Origin: Pleurodeles waltl
Lineage: Eukaryota > Chordata > Amphibia > Caudata > Salamandridae
Assembly (NCBI RefSeq): GCF_031143425.1
Contig: NC_090451.1
Coordinates: 663,242,575 to 663,306,574 of the forward strand
Direction: 5' to 3'
DNA length: 64,000 nucleotides
Part shown: positions 60,697 to 64,000 of the stretch, piece after piece
Position numbering within the stretch: the first letter of the stretch is position 1
Layout: every line of letters begins with the position of its first letter
Notes under the pieces: generated by a model
The model's database searches: none
Seen by the model: the letters and a program-made list of their open reading frames with translations, nothing else
Told to the model about the DNA's origin: nothing
Made by a program: the position numbers and the translations under genes

Positions 60697-63633
60697 CTAT
60701 AAAATGGAAACAGTTATTAATCCTGTCTGTAACCAGACTGTTGATTTACCCTAGAAGTCATGCTGGAATATTTATACATTTCTGCTTGTTTAAAACAAAT
60801 TCTTGGTCAGAGAAAGGTGCTTGTATGCCTCCCTCCAATGGTGAGCAAAGATATCTTCCACTGGATAAGGTGCAAAGGAGAGAGGAGCCATCTCCACGAG
60901 CGGTCTTCTGCTGGGTAGACAGGATCCTAAATTCAGGTCTGTGTTTGACTGGTATGTGCCGTTTAGTAAAAACGGATCTACGCAACCGTTCTGCCAGTGA
61001 CAGTAGTCCCATTCCGTCGTGCAGGTTTTAATCAGCACTTAATTGGTTTTCAGATGGAAACAATTCTGTTTCAGTGTTTAATCAGGAACAGAGCAGTATA
61101 ATTGACCTCGGGTAAATACTAATATCGCTGAGCAGAAACTGTCGAACAAAGCAAGGATCTTAGGAAAATAAATTAAAAAAAGCTCTTCAGGGCAAGTGAT
61201 GTTCCACCTTTCAATGGACTAGGTAACTCCTTTTCCAAAAAGGGTACATATGTGTTTGTATACAACATACAGTGTTATCAGACCATGTTTTATCCTCTCC
61301 AAGATGTGCTGAAGTGGTGCAACACACTTACCAATCCTTCAAGCCTGGAAGTTTTTACCAACCGGGTGCTGATGTCGCCCCTAATCAAAGACCATAAGCA
61401 CTGGGTGCCCAACAGCCACCCGGAGCTGGAGGTTAGCCACGCACTATGCTACTTGACTTCATGGACCAGTTCACAGGGAGAAGGTGCCCAGGGCTGTGGG
61501 AACCCAAATGACTCCCTCCAAACTTTAGCCAAGCCATTCCAAAAGGATGTCACATCTGCGTGAACATGAAGGCAGAGCTCCCAAAACTCAAACTTCTATA
61601 TGGGCAGAGCATATTCTGAGTTAGTGGTTGCTAGGCGGGGACCACCTGCACATATTTTTGGGGACTTTTGGGGATTTTTTGGGACTGACACTTATTTTGC
61701 TTATTCAGACTTTGACCTTAAGAGAGTGAAAAAACACGAGTGGGGGATGAGGGAGGCAAAGACAGAATTGATATAGGGAACAAGCAGGAACCTGCAATAG
61801 TGAGATAAAGTTGAATCAAGACTAGGTAGAGAGGGTATTCAGCATGCCAACATTGAATAGGGCCAGTTGCTTGCTTGTGAGTGAAACTTTGAGCCCATCA
61901 CTTATTCTTCTACAAATTAAGCACTGTATATGGGATGTATTTTCTGCAGCTCTCAGTCCAAGGCTGGAATCAAAGTAGACCTAGGAAGTCCCTCTCCTTC
62001 ACTTAAGACATTGCCTCCAGGGATTTAGCTCCCCCTGGCCCTTGCACAACAGTACATCATCCCTCAGCAGACTGACATTTTCCAAGGTTTCTGTACCTTT
62101 GATTGACTGCATCGGGCTACGACTGCTGGAAGCCAGAGACATATGAGATCCAGTGTGAGTTGTTCAGAATACTGGGTAGAGTGGAGCCACCAGTAGCAGT
62201 ACAAGGGCGCAGGCAAGTATCAATGGTCTATGATGCACTGTCAAGATCTTTCAGGCTCACTATGTAAGTTTTTGAAAGGACTGAAATTACAATACAAAAA
62301 TACTTATATCTTGTTGGTCACCTTGGGCGTCAAACGGACTTCATCTGTGAATATAGCAATAGTTATCATCCAAATCTTCTAATTCCAAGCCCAATGATGT
62401 TTATCAGAAGAATACAGAGAGAGAAAGAGGGGTACAGAGGAAGTGACTTTCTACTTCAAAGGGATCACTCCATACTTCTATACAAGATACCCAAGTTCCT
62501 AAGGTACAACAAACACACTAAAAATAGGTTTTAAGTGGGCACAGGTGTACGGAACCGTGAGGCCCAGCAATATTTCATGTTCAGCACCTTGAGTGGCTGG
62601 TTCGATTAACATACAAAATGGATGTTTAATGATGTTAAATTTGGACAGGCTGACGTGCTCTAAGACCACTTCCAACAAGAAAGTGACTGTGCCATGTGGT
62701 CTTAATTCACCATCTGTAGGGATAATATATCTTGAAACACGTTATCTTTGAATATATGCAGCAGATTCCCAACTTCTGATTCAATCAAGTTACTTCCATA
62801 TATATATTTAATATTAAGGGTTATATGTGTTAAACCCCATCCTGAAGAAGAATCCTTTAGACTGTCTTTAACATGCCTATCCTTTAATCCCCTCTCTTAG
62901 AAAATCCTTGAGACACAATATTCAAATTATTTTCCGGTCTTTAGAAATCAGCTGTACACGGTCATTCCTAAATATTTTGTTTACTTTACCTTGGTCTCTA
63001 CAACTGCATGTTCAAAGAACTGGAGTGCTATCTTGGCACCACACCTTTGTACATGTAGCTTTGCATATATTACAAATATAAATATTGTGACTATGACTAC
63101 TCCTCAGGCCCCATTCTTCACAGTTGCCCATTCATTGTGCATTTACATTTTTTTTAATCAATGCAGACAATTACTTTGCCCCTTTAGTTTGAGGATGTGG
63201 TTAAATCCGTGTTGTTTTTCTCTACTTCTTTGGATCAAAATGGATTCAAGTGACAGATCAGTTTCAGAGATAAGTAGCTCTACTTCCAAGAAACGCTTAG
63301 TGACCATTGATTGCAACATAACACCTTCAGCTGTATTAGAATTACTTTCTTTAATATAAAACTTTTTTAGATCAGTCTCCAGTCAATATGAATGATTGAT
63401 ACAACAATTTAGCTGTGTGATGTGTATTTACTAGCTAGAACTGAACTCCTCTAAAGTCTGTTACTTTAAAGGTCAATGTGATCTGCAGAGAAAACAGCAA
63501 GGTATATTAAGATCCAGCACACAGCCCCACTTTAAAAAGTAAAATACCCTAAATTCATGTTTAAAAAGCAAATAAATTAAATGGTCACCAACGAAGTAGT
63601 TATTAACCAACATTTGCTACAAAAACGTTTCAC

Positions 63634-63702
<69 letters not shown>

Positions 63703-63703
63703 T
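63634..63703. repeat. (AT)n microsatellite with T tract
   Basis: About 60 bases of near-perfect AT dinucleotide repeat with one interruption (tacata), ending in a T run. It is likely to be length-polymorphic and error-prone in assembly. Confidence 0.95.
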
Positions 63704-63869
63704 CCAATCATCAGGGAAATATTGATCATGTAATTCAGGAACTGCAGCATGTTACAGAACAGTAATCTTCCATTGAGGTACTTGACATTTACGGTGAAAC
63801 AAAGTAGTCGGAGCCTACGTGCCTATAGTTCTGCGGTTGTCCCAACTACTGCATTACATGTTCACCAAA

Positions 63870-64000
63870 GTCAGTTAGCAATAGGGATTCATTGTGGAGG
63901 TGAGGTTATTTAGGAGCTACGTTTCAGCCTTTTGAACTTGCAGACTTGGGTTTCAATCCCAGCTTCCAAATATACCAAACAGTTGGATTCTGGGCAAACC
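63870..64000 (+). mobile_element. MIR/CORE-SINE-like element cut by window edge
   Basis: The sequence gggtttcaatcccagc at 63948-63963 resembles a tRNA-type B box, and about 30 bases later attctgggcaaac matches the conserved stretch after the tRNA part of MIR and related CORE-SINEs (usually ttgggcaagt). The element runs past the right edge, so the core and tail cannot be seen. A true tRNA is excluded because no acceptor or anticodon stem can be drawn. Confidence 0.5.

Larger units (their letters stand above)
58681..63633. other. Non-coding stretch, probable intron 1 or upstream DNA
   Basis: No gene is recognised. It includes a (TA)n run near 59672-59688, the poly(A)-tailed sequence ending near 59912 and a candidate terminal open stretch at 60580-60696, each listed separately. 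The GC-richer part 61380-61560 contains an unsupported plus-strand frame. Confidence 0.5.

Noticed and set aside
63630..63705. Possible regulatory TATA cluster
   Set aside because: It is a simple AT microsatellite with no gene start nearby.
42031..64000. SCAMP3 exon 1 with the NPF-rich start and promoter
   Set aside because: I scanned the minus strand for NPF codons followed by a donor in phase 0 and found none. Either it lies beyond the window or it is too short to spot by eye.
1..64000. CRISPR arrays, operons, riboswitches, bacterial or phage genes
   Set aside because: No spaced direct repeats or prokaryotic gene layout were seen. Spliced exons and vertebrate retroelements indicate nuclear eukaryotic DNA.

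Overview
This window reads as nuclear DNA of a vertebrate with a very large, repeat-filled genome. A salamander, probably a newt, is the best guess. That rests on three things: a complete DIRS1-type tyrosine-recombinase retrotransposon, strongly expanded introns in a conserved vertebrate gene, and repeat styles I associate with urodele genomes. The species is an inference; I ran no database search. There is no bacterial-style gene organisation, no CRISPR array and no recognisable tRNA or rRNA gene.

The one host gene I can support is SCAMP3 (secretory carrier-associated membrane protein 3) on the minus strand. Exons 2 to 9 lie at 42030-41953, 35557-35393, 32349-32229, 26644-26516, 26402-26243, 22225-22124, 18236-18119 and 12993-12847 (stop). 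All splice phases agree and the joined frame has no internal stop. It gives 339 residues plus a missing first exon of about 22 codons. Exon 1, with the start codon and promoter, was not found, so intron 1 probably runs past the right edge. Introns are 3-6.4 kb or more, except intron 5, which is 113 bp.

From 3740 to 9629, about 3.2 kb downstream of the SCAMP3 stop and on the same strand, lies an apparently intact DIRS1-like element. It has gag, RT/RNase H and tyrosine recombinase frames. Its inverted terminal repeats are nearly identical. Its 101-bp internal complementary region (4100-4200) matches both element ends and joins them exactly, as the circular-intermediate model for DIRS replication predicts. 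A diverged piece of a related element, equal to the right end up to the internal junction, lies at 17641-18013, about 105 bp downstream of SCAMP3 exon 8. A degraded DIRS-like coding remnant lies at 32850-33640.

The other introns and the 22 kb upstream of exon 2 hold older repeats. The most striking is a 723-bp terminal-inverted-repeat element (14489-15211) that is almost entirely a train of about twelve consecutive palindromes, inserted at a TA into an L2-like LINE relic. Others are further LINE relics (53.9-55.2 kb and 57.6-58.7 kb), a Penelope-like 3' end with a degenerate hammerhead-like core (about 55.3 kb), a probable LTR or other interspersed repeat with an internal 177-bp-period duplication (23.1-25.6 kb), a MIR/CORE-SINE-like sequence cut by the right edge, and an (AT)n tract. 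Three short open stretches next to good splice sites (36020-36108, 52304-52345, 60580-60696) are unexplained exon candidates.
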